From NCBI GenBank assembly GCA_028287565.1, contig JAQBPK010000278.1:1-37846 (forward strand): 37,846 nt of DNA. The letters are read 5' to 3'. The notes beneath the pieces were generated by a model. That model was not told where the DNA came from. It worked only from the letters and a program-made list of their open reading frames with translations, and made no database searches. The first letter of the stretch is position 1, and every line of letters begins with the position of its first letter. Below, piece by piece: positions 1 through 10,973 of this stretch. The position numbers were made by a program, and so were the translations under genes. Origin of the DNA: Vulcanimicrobiota bacterium (lineage in GTDB: Bacteria > Vulcanimicrobiota > Vulcanimicrobiia > Vulcanimicrobiales > Vulcanimicrobiaceae).

Positions 1-2
1 CG

Positions 3-1475
3 GCGGTTCTCGCGGCGACGGGCGGCGCGAGCGGCGGCGCGGCGATTCACGTCGACGGCGTCGGCGACGTCGTGCTGACGGTCGCCGCGGTGTGCGGCTC
101 GGCGTGCGCGGCCGATGCCGCGGTGCCGATCACGGTGCTGGCACTTACGCGCGCCGGTGGAACCGTGGCCGCGGGACGCGACGTGCGCGTGCGCGTCGTG
201 CGCGCGCCGCACGTCCTCGCGCCCGGTGCCGGCGACGACGGCAGCGCGTGGGGCACGGCGCAAGTCGCCGACGTCCGCGTGCGAACGGACGACACCGGCG
301 TCGCGCGCTACAGCATCCCCGCGCCGACCGACGGGCTCGCGTCGACGTACGGTATCGTCGCGACGACGGGCACGTCGACTGCATCGGCGCGCGTCGTGAC
401 GCCCGCCGCGCGCGTCGCGCTCGCCGTCATGCCGCAGCGGCGCGATCTCGACATCGGCGATCCGGCGGCGATCGACGTGCGCGGTTTCGACGCGGCGGAC
501 GGCCGTCCGGCGAGCGGTCTTTCCGTGCGGCTGCGGCTCGTGCACGGGCCCACCGAGCAGTCGCAGCAGCTCACGCTCGACGCCGACGGCCGCGCGCGCG
601 CGGTGTTCCGCAACGTCGCGCCCGGCACGAACCTCGCGTTCGCGCAGGCCGACGTGGACGGCAAGAGCGCGGTGGACGTCAATGCGGTCACCGTCGCGCC
701 GCAGGCGCTGCTCGGCAGCGGCGCGCGGCGCAGCGCCGAGGCGCAGCTCACGACCGACAAGCCGCGCTATCGCGTCGGTGAGAAAGTGCGGGTCGATGCG
801 GTGCTGGCCGGTGCGGTGGGCGACGCGTTCGTCGATTTCGAGGGCGCGCGCGCGATGGGCGAGCAGACCATCGCCGCGAGCGGCGGGCGCGCGAGCGCGA
901 CGTTTACCGTCCCGGAGACCGTCGGCGACGCGGCGGTCGGCGTCGCGTTCGTGCGCGACGGCGCGATCGAGTTCGCGACGCAGCGGCTCGCGATCGACGG
1001 CCCGGGCCACGCGCGCGACACGCGGCTCGCGGCGGACAAGCCAACGTATCCGCCGGGCGGCGTCGCGCACGTGACGATCGCCGACGGCAACGAGACCGCC
1101 GGCGCGACGCTCGCGATCCGGCTCGCCGACGCGCGCGCGTCGAGCGGCGCATCGTTCGAGGACGCCGCGGCGGTGCTCGCCGGCACGGGGACGACCACGC
1201 AGAATCCGGCGTCCGCGAATCCCGCGTGGCACGCGTCCGTCGTGCCGACGCGCTCGACCGCGCTGGACCTCGCGGCGAACGAGCGCAGCGCGCCGTCGGC
1301 GGAGACGCTCGGCGCGACGTCGGAGCGCGCGCTCGTGTGGCGGATCGCGCGCGCCGCCAGGGAAGGTTTCGACGTGACGCTGCCGCAGACGCCGGGCCGC
1401 TACGTGGTCTCGGTGCTCAAAGTCTCGGACGACGGCGACGTCGGCGCGGCGACGCTCGCGATCGAGGTGCGGTGA
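3..1475 (+). CDS. Alpha-2-macroglobulin/MG-domain-like surface protein, 3' part only
   Basis: The reading frame is open from the window edge, so the N-terminus is missing and about 490 residues are visible. The fragment looks like a chain of Ig-like MG domains: two segments begin with the pattern D-K-P-x-Y-x-x-G-x-x-V (near nt 750 and nt 1035), which is typical of bacterial alpha-2-macroglobulin proteins, where each MG domain opens this way. No thioester motif (CxEQ) or terpenoid-cyclase-like domain is visible in this part, so it may be a truncated or MG-only relative. Its TGA overlaps the ATG of polA by one base (TGATG), suggesting translational coupling although the functions look unrelated. 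Bacterial macroglobulins are periplasmic protease traps; whether this protein does that is inference. Confidence is good that it is a real gene and moderate for the family. Confidence 0.6.
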   Translation, partial: AVLAATGGASGGAAIHVDGVGDVVLTVAAVCGSACAADAAVPITVLALTRAGGTVAAGRDVRVRVVRAPHVLAPGAGDDGSAWGTAQVADVRVRTDDTGVARYSIPAPTDGLASTYGIVATTGTSTASARVVTPAARVALAVMPQRRDLDIGDPAAIDVRGFDAADGRPASGLSVRLRLVHGPTEQSQQLTLDADGRARAVFRNVAPGTNLAFAQADVDGKSAVDVNAVTVAPQALLGSGARRSAEAQLTTDKPRYRVGEKVRVDAVLAGAVGDAFVDFEGARAMGEQTIAASGGRASATFTVPETVGDAAVGVAFVRDGAIEFATQRLAIDGPGHARDTRLAADKPTYPPGGVAHVTIADGNETAGATLAIRLADARASSGASFEDAAAVLAGTGTTTQNPASANPAWHASVVPTRSTALDLAANERSAPSAETLGATSERALVWRIARAAREGFDVTLPQTPGRYVVSVLKVSDDGDVGAATLAIEVR

Positions 1476-4153
1476 TGAGCACGCAAACGGCGATGGAGCT
1501 CGGCGGCGCGGCGCCCGGCAGCGCGCGGCTGATGCTGCTCGACACGTACGGCCTGGTGTACCGCGCGTTCTTCGCGCTGCCCGAGCTCACCACCACGCGC
1601 GGCATGCGCATCGAAGCGGCGTACGGCTTCACGATGATGGTCAACAAGATCATCGCGGACGAGAAGCCGACGCACGTGATCGCGGCGTTCGACAAGGGAC
1701 TGCCTGCCGCGCGCGTCGCGCTGTACAGCGAGTACAAGGCGAACCGCAACGAGACGCCGGACGAGCTGCGCGAGCAGTTCACGCTCGTGCGCCGCATCCT
1801 CGCGACGTACGACATCCCGATCATCGAGATCGACGGCGAAGAAGCGGACGACGTCATCGCGACGCTCGCGCGGCAAGCCGAAGAGGCGCGCCAAGACGTG
1901 CTCGTGGTGACGGGCGACCTCGACCTGCTGCAGATCGTCGACGCGCGCACCACCGTGCTCACCACGCGCCGCGGCATCACCGAGCTCGGCCGCTACGACG
2001 AGGATAAAGTTCGCGAGCGCTACACGCTCGAGCCGCGCCAGCTGCCGGACTACCGCGGCCTCAAGGGCGACCCGTCCGACAACCTGCCCGGCATCCCGGG
2101 CGTCGGTGAGAAGACAGCGATCAAGCTGGTGAAGAGCGCGGGCTCGCTCGACGCGCTGCTCGCGAACCCGAAGCTCGCGGGAACGCCCAAGCTCGAAGCG
2201 CTGATCCGCGAGTACGGCGAGCAGGCGCGCGTGTGCCGCGACGTGTCGCTCATCAACCGCGACCTGCCCGTGTCGGTCGATTGGGAAGGCTCGCGCTACA
2301 CGCCGCCGCCGAACGACGCGCTCTACAAGCTGTACCGCGATCTCGAGTTCAAGACGCTGCTCGCGAAGCTGGAGCCGCCCGCGACGCCGCAGCCCGTCGC
2401 CAGCGACGAAGTGCTCGAGGGCGCGTACACGTCGTACACGTCCATCACCGACCCGCCCGACTACGCGAAGCTCGCGCGGCTCATCGACCAGACTGCCGAG
2501 CGCGAGCGCGTGGCGATCGCGCTGCGCGGCGAGGCCTACGCCGTCTCGCCCGAAGACGGCGAAGCGTTCGCGTTCAACGTGTCCGCGACGCAGCTCGCGC
2601 CTGACGTCGGCGCCGCGTTCCTGGGCTTGTGGGAGCGCGTTCCGCACCTCGTCGTGTACGACGCGAAGTCCGTCGTTCACGCCGGCGATCTGCCGATCCG
2701 CTATTTCGGCGACGACCCGATGATCGGCGCGCACCTGCTCAGCCCGTCGCGCACGTTCGCCGACGCCGGACAGGCGACGAGCGAGTTCCTCGACCGCCTG
2801 CTGCCCGACGACACGCCTGCCGCAGCGGCGGACGCGGCAGGCCGGCTCGCGCTCAAGACGCGCGAGGAGCTCGAGCGCCGCGATCAGATCTCATTGTACG
2901 CGGACGTCGAGCTGCCGCTCGTGTCGGTGATTGCAGGCATGGAGCGCGCCGGGATCGCGCTCGACGCGAGCGCGCTGAGCGAGCTGTCCGCCCAAGTCGA
3001 CGCCGCCGTCGAACGCTTGCAGCGCGAGATCTTCGAGATCGCGGGCGAGGAGTTCAACCTCGGCTCGCCCCAGCAGCTCGGCCGCATCCTGTTCGACAAG
3101 CTCGGGCTGCCGGCGGGGCGCCAGAACAAGACCGGCTATGCGACGGGCGCCGACGTGCTGCAAGGTCTCGCGAAGAGCTTCCCCGTCGCGGCGAAAGTGC
3201 TCGAGTGGCGTGAAGTTTCCAAGCTGAAGAGCACCTACGTCGACGTGCTGCCGGCGCTCGTCGACGAAAACGGGCGCATTCACACGATCTTCAACCAGAC
3301 GTCGACCGCGACGGGGCGCCTGTCGTCGACGAACCCGAACCTGCAGAACATCCCCGTGCGCACCGAGCTCGGGCGCCAAGTGCGCAAAGCGTTCGTCGCA
3401 CCCTCGGACGACCGCGTGCTGCTCGCGGCGGACTACTCGCAGATCGAGCTGCGCCTGATGGCGCACCTGAGCGGCGACGAGGCGATGAACGCGGCGTTCC
3501 ACGAAGGCCAGGACATCCACGACTTCACCGCGCGGCGCATCTTCGACGTCGGACCGTTCGCGGAAGTCACGCGGGCGCAGCGCACGATGGCGAAGTCGGT
3601 CAACTTCGGCCTGCTGTACGGCATGTCGGACTTCGGGCTCGCGCAGCGGCTGGAGATCGACCGCGGCACGGCGCGCGCGATGACGGAAGCGTACTTCGCG
3701 CGCTTCCCCGGCGTGCGCGGCTACATCGACCGCTGCCTGGAAGAAGCGCGCGAGTGCGGCTACGTGAAGACGCTGCTCGGCCGCCGGCGCTACATGCCGG
3801 ATTTGCGCTCGAAGAACTACATGCTGCGCGCCGCCGCGGAACGCGAGGCGACGAACGCGCCGCTGCAAGGCTCAGCGGCCGACCTCATGAAGCTCGCGAT
3901 GGTGCGCCTCGACCGCCGGCTCGGCAGCGCAGGCCTGGACGCAGTGATGCTGCTGCAAATCCACGACGAGCTGATCTTCGAAGTGGCACGCCGCGATCTC
4001 GACGCGGTAGGCCGCATCGTGAAGTACGAGATGGAGCACGCGTACGAGCTGAGCGTCCCGCTCGAAGCGACGCTGAAGACCGGCAAGAACTGGTACGAAG
4101 TAGCGGCATTCGAGGTGGATGACGCCGCCGCGGACGCATCGGCGGCTTCGTAG
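1475..4153 (+). CDS. polA: DNA polymerase I
   Basis: 892 residues from ATG 1475; an in-frame extension upstream is a shadow of the preceding gene. The N-terminal 5'-3' exonuclease domain (about 17-290) has the LLDTYGLVYRAFFALPEL start, the VVTGDLDLLQ and LKGDPSDNLPGIPGVGEKTA signatures. The middle 3'-5' exonuclease-like region (about 330-510) lacks the DxE of ExoI and a YxxxD ExoIII, so proofreading is probably absent, as in Taq-type enzymes. The polymerase domain is intact: motif A DYSQIELRLMAHLSGD near residue 652, motif B RTMAKSVNFGLLYGMS near 702, motif C LLQIHDEL near 825. The enzyme fills gaps and removes RNA primers in replication and repair. It follows directly on the macroglobulin-like gene with one base of overlap. 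Confidence 0.97.
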   Translation: MSTQTAMELGGAAPGSARLMLLDTYGLVYRAFFALPELTTTRGMRIEAAYGFTMMVNKIIADEKPTHVIAAFDKGLPAARVALYSEYKANRNETPDELREQFTLVRRILATYDIPIIEIDGEEADDVIATLARQAEEARQDVLVVTGDLDLLQIVDARTTVLTTRRGITELGRYDEDKVRERYTLEPRQLPDYRGLKGDPSDNLPGIPGVGEKTAIKLVKSAGSLDALLANPKLAGTPKLEALIREYGEQARVCRDVSLINRDLPVSVDWEGSRYTPPPNDALYKLYRDLEFKTLLAKLEPPATPQPVASDEVLEGAYTSYTSITDPPDYAKLARLIDQTAERERVAIALRGEAYAVSPEDGEAFAFNVSATQLAPDVGAAFLGLWERVPHLVVYDAKSVVHAGDLPIRYFGDDPMIGAHLLSPSRTFADAGQATSEFLDRLLPDDTPAAAADAAGRLALKTREELERRDQISLYADVELPLVSVIAGMERAGIALDASALSELSAQVDAAVERLQREIFEIAGEEFNLGSPQQLGRILFDKLGLPAGRQNKTGYATGADVLQGLAKSFPVAAKVLEWREVSKLKSTYVDVLPALVDENGRIHTIFNQTSTATGRLSSTNPNLQNIPVRTELGRQVRKAFVAPSDDRVLLAADYSQIELRLMAHLSGDEAMNAAFHEGQDIHDFTARRIFDVGPFAEVTRAQRTMAKSVNFGLLYGMSDFGLAQRLEIDRGTARAMTEAYFARFPGVRGYIDRCLEEARECGYVKTLLGRRRYMPDLRSKNYMLRAAAEREATNAPLQGSAADLMKLAMVRLDRRLGSAGLDAVMLLQIHDELIFEVARRDLDAVGRIVKYEMEHAYELSVPLEATLKTGKNWYEVAAFEVDDAAADASAAS

Positions 4154-4778
4154 GAGCTGGCGAGGCACGCGGCTTTGGCAGCTAGAGCGGGCGTTCCAAA
4201 CCAGGTGCAGGCGTCGCTCGATCGCGATAGTTTCCGCCTTTGCCATGAGGTAGCGGACGGTATCGGATGACCTATCTGTAGACTGGTAGGCGACACGGTG
4301 CGATCTTCACGCTCGTCAAAGAGATGTGTTCGGCACGGGTCGCGCCTTCGATACAACCGATGATTCGCGAATCTCCGCTGCCCGGACGAGCGCCTGAGGG
4401 CTACCACGGGCACGGCTTTGGCGACTTGAAAGGGCTCCGTCGCATCACGGTCCGGTCAGGGCATAGCTGAACCGACCCTTGCCTGGGCACAATGGTCCTT
4501 GCATGGCTCAATGTGCGAAGTCCGGCCGACCTGGCCGACGAGGACCTGTTTCAGATGACGCCGAGCACCGATAACGTCTGATGCCTGAGCGACGATCAGC
4601 CGAGGTCTGCTTTGGGCAGTGCAGTGGTCGCCAAGCCACCGAGGACGCTGTACAGTGAGAGTCGCGCGTGCTGGCGGGCAAAGGCGGACTCCTTGAATTG
4701 CCCCAGGAAAGGGACCGCGCGGCGGACTGCCGTAGGAACCGCTAATGGCGGCTACACGCTAGCCCGTGCGGTAGACTG
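4154..4778 (+). other. Gene-poor spacer between polA and the low-GC cassette
   Basis: About 625 bases without a convincing coding region: all frames are interrupted often. No tRNA cloverleaf, strong inverted repeat or direct repeat was recognised by eye. Base composition shifts gradually from the very GC-rich polA towards the AT-richer cassette, which fits a junction left by insertion or decay of a former gene. No insertion-sequence ends or attachment site could be identified. Confidence 0.5.
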
Positions 4779-5537
4779 ATGAATCCGCCAACGGACTTGT
4801 CATATCCGACTCTCGCGCATGCACCGATCGTTGAGGGTCTGATTGATATTCAAATCATGCCACCACTGAGTGAGGCAGCACTACCGGCTCTGCAGCGGCT
4901 GCATAGCAACTTCCCGGAGTACCCTCTCGAAGGTACCAAAATTAACGTTTCCGGGCAGTTTCTCGTGTCCTCAACTAGCGCTACGTCCGTTTCCCAAACA
5001 ATCATCGGCTATCAGTTTGGAAACAGTGAAAACACTCGCGTGCTGCAGGTACGGCTAGATGGTGCCACTGCAAGCATCCTTGCGCCGTATACTACATTTA
5101 CAGACTTGGAAAATGACGCCCGCCGCCTTTGGGCTATATACCGCGACGCCATCGGGCTGGCGAAAATTGCTCGGATTGCCGTGCGGAATATCAATCGCAT
5201 CGAGCTTCCGACTTCACCGTTCGACTTTAACGAATACATTCTGACAACGCCCGAGGTGGCACCCGCTCTGCCGCAAGCCTTGTCAGCGTATTCCATGCGC
5301 TTGATGATACCCGATAACGCTTCAACATCGCAGGCCATCGTCACGCAGATTTTCGAAGGTGTTGCGGATGCTGGGCATGACGCATTACCGCTAATATTTG
5401 ACATAGACGCTTTTCAAGTCGTCGAACTAGACGCCCGCTCCGACGAGGCTTGGGAGATCGTCCAACAACTTAGGAACTTCAAAAATCGAATCTTCTTCGG
5501 AAGTATCACTGATAAGTTGAGGAGGCAATTCGAATGA
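4779..5537 (+). CDS. TIGR04255 family protein
   Basis: 252 residues from ATG 4779. The opening (Y-x-x-APIVEGLIDIQI), the central R-x-x-N-R-I-E stretch and the following D-F-x-Y-x-x-x-x-P pattern match my recollection of the sporadically distributed TIGR04255 family, usually about 250 residues long. The family has no proven function and is patchily spread between strains, typical of accessory or conflict genes. No signal peptide or membrane segment is visible. Codon use is clearly AT-richer than polA or the urease genes, suggesting horizontal transfer. The stop codon overlaps the next ATG (ATGA, 5534-5537), so the two proteins are probably coupled and may act together. Family assignment is fairly secure; any role is unknown. 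Confidence 0.75.
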   Translation: MNPPTDLSYPTLAHAPIVEGLIDIQIMPPLSEAALPALQRLHSNFPEYPLEGTKINVSGQFLVSSTSATSVSQTIIGYQFGNSENTRVLQVRLDGATASILAPYTTFTDLENDARRLWAIYRDAIGLAKIARIAVRNINRIELPTSPFDFNEYILTTPEVAPALPQALSAYSMRLMIPDNASTSQAIVTQIFEGVADAGHDALPLIFDIDAFQVVELDARSDEAWEIVQQLRNFKNRIFFGSITDKLRRQFE

Positions 5538-5983
5538 GCCTAGGTGTCGCCATCCAAGACTCTGTCGCTGAATTCATTCGTCCGCGAACGTATGTAGCAA
5601 CGCAGTCGCTTACTGGTCAACTGACTAGAAAGCTTGAGGAGACGTACCTTAGCGATTACAGCGTTCCGCTTACTCGTCCTCGTTTTGTTGAGGGCCGGCG
5701 CTTCGAGTTGTTAGCGGATTCATTGTACCGGGACACTGCGGTTTACTCTAATCCGCATCGAGTAACAAGCCATCCAGCGATGTCTGAATTGCGCCTAATG
5801 CGCCGTGATGTCTTGATTCCGCTCGTGCTGAAAAGAATTGACGCTGAGCCGAGTGTTTGGTTGAGTGCGCTTCCTGCATTGACCGGCGCGACCCCAGTCG
5901 CGCGAGAACACCGCGGGCGCGTGCGACAGATGATCGCTGATTGGCGGACCTGGGCGAAATCAAACGGCTACCTCAACGACTGA
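5534..5983 (+). CDS. Hypothetical protein coupled to TIGR04255 gene
   Basis: 149 residues, starting inside the stop codon of the TIGR04255 gene (ATGA). No family is recognised. It appears soluble and basic, with no signal peptide, membrane helix or cysteine. The C-terminal half (ending in RQMIADWRTWAKSNGYL) looks helical. The tight overlap and shared low-GC composition argue that it is the functional partner of the upstream protein, in the manner of toxin-antitoxin or other two-gene accessory modules, but nothing in the sequence shows an activity. Confidence 0.65.
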   Translation: MSLGVAIQDSVAEFIRPRTYVATQSLTGQLTRKLEETYLSDYSVPLTRPRFVEGRRFELLADSLYRDTAVYSNPHRVTSHPAMSELRLMRRDVLIPLVLKRIDAEPSVWLSALPALTGATPVAREHRGRVRQMIADWRTWAKSNGYLND

Positions 5984-6474
5984 CGGTGTGGGCCTGCGCG
6001 AGTGACCCGACGGGTGAGTATAACTGCGTGGCCTGGGCCCTGGGCTTCAACGACCGAGTCATGTGGCCAAAAGACGATTTTGAATGGCCGAGAGATCCGC
6101 CAGCGGGTCCGACAGTCAACGAATTCATTGAGGTCTTTCAAGAGTATTATGGATTCGAGGAATGCGCGAGTCACCTTTATGAGGAAGGGTTCATAAAGCT
6201 GGCGTTGTTCGTTGAGAACTCGGAGCCGCAGCATGTAGCAGTGCAGCGCCGGCATGACGGCATGTGGGAAAGCAAACTTGGATCGCGCATCGATATATTG
6301 CATAGTGGATTAGATGTGATCGCGGACTTTCCAATGAATCAACCTGACGGGCCGTGCACTGGATTTGGCGCGGCGCGGTACTTCTTTAGAAAGCGACATT
6401 CCATCCCGACGTTGCACGACTTTGCGCGTAACCTAGAGCGTTTTTCGCAACCTAGTAGCATAATGCCGCGGTGA
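5941..6474 (+). CDS. DUF7689-like protein (possible papain-like fold)
   Basis: 177 residues if the TTG at 5941 is used, which overlaps the previous gene by 43 bases; GTG 5986, just after the previous stop, is the alternative start. The conserved features are an N-terminal YNCVAWALG, a WPKDDFEWP segment, then PQHVAVQR followed by WESKLG and a DILH element. This Cys...His order is what I recall for DUF7689-type proteins and would suit a papain- or NlpC-like hydrolase. Catalysis is inference. No signal peptide is evident. Its low GC matches the two upstream genes, so it likely belongs to the same transferred cassette. It ends only six bases from the end of ureD on the opposite strand. Confidence 0.65.
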   Translation: MADLGEIKRLPQRLTVWACASDPTGEYNCVAWALGFNDRVMWPKDDFEWPRDPPAGPTVNEFIEVFQEYYGFEECASHLYEEGFIKLALFVENSEPQHVAVQRRHDGMWESKLGSRIDILHSGLDVIADFPMNQPDGPCTGFGAARYFFRKRHSIPTLHDFARNLERFSQPSSIMPR

Positions 6475-6480
6475 AGCCGA

Positions 6481-7203
6481 TCAGAACGTTGTGAGCGCCT
6501 CGCGCAAGCGGTCGAGCGCTTCGCGCACGGCCCACGCGCTCCGGCCGGTGATGCGTACCAGCACGTCACCGTCGCGCAGCCGACCGATGCCGATGCGAAC
6601 CTCGTCGTGGAGATCCGCTTCGCGGTCGAGCGCATCGAGGCACGGTTCATCGCCGCCGATCGCGTGGAAGACGGTCAGCGTGCCGATCGCGGCGTCTTCC
6701 GCGTCGTCCGCGCCGAGCGCGAGGACGTCCGCGAGCGCGCACCGTTCGCCGCGCATGACGTGCATCGCGACGCGCAGCGCCGCTCCGCGCTCGCGGCGGA
6801 CCAGCTCCGTGACGACGGCGCGCGCGCCTGGTTCGAGCGCGAGCGCCAGCCGCGCGTCGTACGAGGCGCCTGAAGCGACGAGCGTCGGTTCCGCGATCAC
6901 GTCGAGCCGCGCGCCGCGTTCGACTACCCATCTCGCGGCGTTGATGACGGGATCGGGGCCGGACAGCACGCGGGTCGCCATTTGACCCGCGACGATGAGG
7001 TGCGCGCCCGGCGCGACGCGCCCGCTGGAGGCGAAGGCGTCGCCGCGCACCATCCCCGGGCCAAGATGCGACACCACCACGCGCGCGGCCGCCCCTTCGG
7101 CGAACGCGCGGCTCGCTCGCAGCAACCCGCCCGCGCGAATCGTCCCGACGACGGTCGTGCCGTCGCGTTCGTGCGCTTCGAGCCGCAGCGTGTTGGCGGT
7201 CAT
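6481..7203 (-). CDS. ureD: Urease accessory protein UreD (UreH)
   Basis: 240 residues, ATG start overlapping the ureG stop region by four bases. UreD is the scaffold that binds the apo-urease and recruits UreF and UreG for nickel delivery. The sequence shows the typical succession [31 protein letters not shown], then [17 protein letters not shown] and [27 protein letters not shown]. It is somewhat shorter than many UreD proteins (about 260-280) but complete in outline. It is the last gene of the urease operon; placement after ureG rather than before ureA is a common variant. It faces the low-GC cassette tail to tail. Confidence 0.9.
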   Translation of the reverse strand: MTANTLRLEAHERDGTTVVGTIRAGGLLRASRAFAEGAAARVVVSHLGPGMVRGDAFASSGRVAPGAHLIVAGQMATRVLSGPDPVINAARWVVERGARLDVIAEPTLVASGASYDARLALALEPGARAVVTELVRRERGAALRVAMHVMRGERCALADVLALGADDAEDAAIGTLTVFHAIGGDEPCLDALDREADLHDEVRIGIGRLRDGDVLVRITGRSAWAVREALDRLREALTTF

Positions 7204-7811
7204 CGCGCCGCGTCGAGCAGCGCCGCCCGCTCGACGAAGCTCGCGATCTCGTCCGCGCCGATTCCGTGCCGCAGATCGGTGAAAAAGAACGGCCGCGTGC
7301 CGCGCGCCGCCGTGGCGTCACGGCGCATGCGTTCGAGATCGGCGCCGACGTGCGGCGCGAGATCGATCTTGTTGATCACGAGCAGATCCGCGCGCGTGAT
7401 CCCTGGGCCGCCTTTCGCGGGGATCTTGTCGCCGCCGGCGACGTCGATCACGTAGATCGTGACGTCGGCGAGGTCGGGGCTGAACGTCGCGGCGAGGTTG
7501 TCGCCGCCGCTCTCGACGAGCACGAGCTCCAGCGCGGGGAAGCGCCGCTCGAGATCGGCGATCGCCTGCAGGTTCATCGACGCGTCCTCGCGGATCGCGG
7601 TATGAGGACACCCGCCCGTCTCGACGCCGGCGATGCGCTCCGCCGGAAGACACCCGCTGCGCACGAGGATCTTCGCGTCCTCCTGCGTGTAGATGTCGTT
7701 TGTCACGACGGCCATCTCGATGCGCGGATACAGCCGCCGCGCGAGCGCTTCGACGAGCGCGGTCTTTCCGGCACCAACCGGGCCGCCGATCCCGACGCGA
7801 ATTGCGCTCAC
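7200..7811 (-). CDS. ureG: Urease accessory GTPase UreG
   Basis: 203 residues from GTG 7811; longer in-frame starts would add a low-complexity Arg-rich extension foreign to the family. The P-loop [15 protein letters not shown] lies at the N-terminus, followed by [15 protein letters not shown], the CPHT metal-binding motif in [27 protein letters not shown] and the NKIDLA specificity motif. This SIMIBI-class GTPase delivers nickel to the urease active site in complex with UreF, UreD and UreE. It follows ureF after a 28-base gap, the widest gap within the operon. Confidence 0.96.
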   Translation of the reverse strand: MSAIRVGIGGPVGAGKTALVEALARRLYPRIEMAVVTNDIYTQEDAKILVRSGCLPAERIAGVETGGCPHTAIREDASMNLQAIADLERRFPALELVLVESGGDNLAATFSPDLADVTIYVIDVAGGDKIPAKGGPGITRADLLVINKIDLAPHVGADLERMRRDATAARGTRPFFFTDLRHGIGADEIASFVERAALLDAAR

Positions 7812-7839
7812 GACCAGATCATCCACACGCGAATCACGC

Positions 7840-8535
7840 TCACGATGCGAACAGCCGGCCGTTAAGGCGGCGGTGGCGCAGGCCGTCGATCTCGATCGCG
7901 GGCGCACCGGTACAGAGATCACCTGCGTCGCGAACGATCGCAGCGCGTGTGACCGCACCGTCGATCGCCGGGCGCAGCGTCCAGCGCGCGTGCGCAATCG
8001 CGCGCTGGCCGAGCGGGACCGCGCGCGCGGCGACCGACGCGAGCGTCGCGACGGTTGCCGCTGCATGCGCCGTCAATGCGGTTCGCCATGGGATGCCGCA
8101 CGCGTCGTAGCCCAGCGCTGCGGCGAGGACGTGCTGGCCCTCGCAGCGTTCGCGCGCGATGGCGTCGCGATAGCGTGCGAGCCGTGCCGACGCCAGCCCG
8201 ATCGCCTCGAACGTTGCGAGCGTCGCGCGCGCGAGGTGAGCGTTCGCCCGGCGCAACTCCGCGTTGACCTGTGCCGCGGCGAGCCGGTCGTCCAGCGCCT
8301 CGGCATCGGCTGCGTCGCGCGCCAGCAGGACGAACGCCGCCCCGTCGAGCGGCGCGAACACGCCGCGCAGATACGCGCGCAGCCACGCGACGAGCGCCGC
8401 CTCGTCCCGCACGGCGCCTTCCACGACGGCGGTCTCCAGCCCAAACGAGTGCGCGAACGCTCCCGCCGGAAACGCTGCGTCGGCAAGCTGCAACAGCGCC
8501 GTCAGTTCAGCCGGCAGCGCCGTCGGCTCAGTCAT
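7840..8535 (-). CDS. ureF: Urease accessory protein UreF
   Basis: 231 residues from ATG 8535. The diagnostic beginning [24 protein letters not shown] is present, as is the all-helical, Ala-rich body ending near [14 protein letters not shown]. UreF bridges UreD and UreG and acts as the GTPase-activity gate during nickel insertion. The start overlaps the ureE stop by eight bases, so translation is likely coupled. The length is normal for the family (about 225-230). Confidence 0.93.
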   Translation of the reverse strand: MTEPTALPAELTALLQLADAAFPAGAFAHSFGLETAVVEGAVRDEAALVAWLRAYLRGVFAPLDGAAFVLLARDAADAEALDDRLAAAQVNAELRRANAHLARATLATFEAIGLASARLARYRDAIARERCEGQHVLAAALGYDACGIPWRTALTAHAAATVATLASVAARAVPLGQRAIAHARWTLRPAIDGAVTRAAIVRDAGDLCTGAPAIEIDGLRHRRLNGRLFAS

Positions 8536-8979
8536 GGCCGTGCGGGGCGTGGGCGTGGCGGAACGGTTCGCGCAGCACGCGCCGTTCGCGCGCGAACGGG
8601 ACCTCGCGCTCGGCGAAGACGCCGGGCAGCAGCGGGTCGTAGCGCACCACGATCTCGTCGCCGTCGATCTGCACCGGCAGGTGGCGGTTTCCCAGCGCGT
8701 GCGCGAGCGCGAGCGCGGCGGCGATCGTCGGTGGGCGTCCCACCAGCACGTCGTCGGGCTCCACCGCGACCGCGACGACGACCGCTTCGTCCGCGTACAG
8801 CACGTCGCCGTTGCGCAGACGCCGCTCGCCCGCGAACCGCACGCCCACGTCACCGGCCGACGTCTCAAGCCGCAGCACCCGCTTCGCGTAGTCGTCGCTG
8901 CGCACGAAGACGCGTTCGATGGAGCGCGCGCCGACCGCGAAATCGCTCAGGTTTCCCAGGGGCGCGACCAGCACCATCA

Positions 8980-8980
<1 letters not shown>
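8528..8980 (-). CDS. ureE: Urease nickel metallochaperone UreE
   Basis: 150 residues from the tandem ATGs at 8980/8977, immediately at the ureC stop (TGATG). UreE is a homodimeric nickel carrier feeding UreG. Visible hallmarks are the N-terminal peptide-binding domain with KRVLRLETSAGDVGVRF and LRNGDVLY, the C-terminal ferredoxin-like domain with LGNRHLPVQIDGDEIVVRYDP, and a short His-rich tail (HAHAPHGHD) that probably binds extra nickel. The conserved metal-site His is in LGNRHLP. Confidence 0.94.
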
Positions 8981-10685
<1,705 letters not shown>

Positions 10686-10689
<4 letters not shown>

Positions 10690-10973
10690 ACGCGCACGCG
10701 CGGCGGGACGCGCTCGCCGCCCATCGCGACGAGCCCCACCGGCCGTTCGATGCCGGGCTCGAAGCGCACCGCCGTGCCGGCCGGAATGTCCAGGCACATC
10801 CCGTCCGCCGCGCCGCGGTCGAAGACCAGCGCCGGGTTGACGTCGCGGAAGTGCGCGTGCGAGCCGACCTGGATCGGCCGGTCGCCGCGGTTCGCGACCA
10901 CCACCGTCGTGCGGGCGCGGCCCGCTCGCAGCGCGATCCGGCCGGGCGCTGTGACGACCTCGCCGGGGATCAC
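10686..10973 (-). CDS. ureB: Urease beta subunit
   Basis: 95 residues from GTG 10973. The family pattern is complete: [18 protein letters not shown], then [49 protein letters not shown] and a C-terminal GGERVPP. It forms the (UreABC)3 trimer with the other structural subunits. It overlaps both ureA and ureC by four bases (GTGA at both junctions), a compact arrangement suggesting strict translational coupling. It is slightly shorter than typical UreB proteins (about 100-106). Confidence 0.95.

Noticed and set aside
1226-1474. N-terminal extension of polA in the same frame
   Set aside because: The translation is Arg-rich and overlaps the coherent frame of the upstream gene; DNA polymerase I homologues start near ATG 1475.
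1400-2734. Long minus-strand open frame opposite polA (444 codons)
   Set aside because: It mirrors polA codon structure, has Arg/Val-rich meaningless composition and no domain; a GC-rich antisense shadow.
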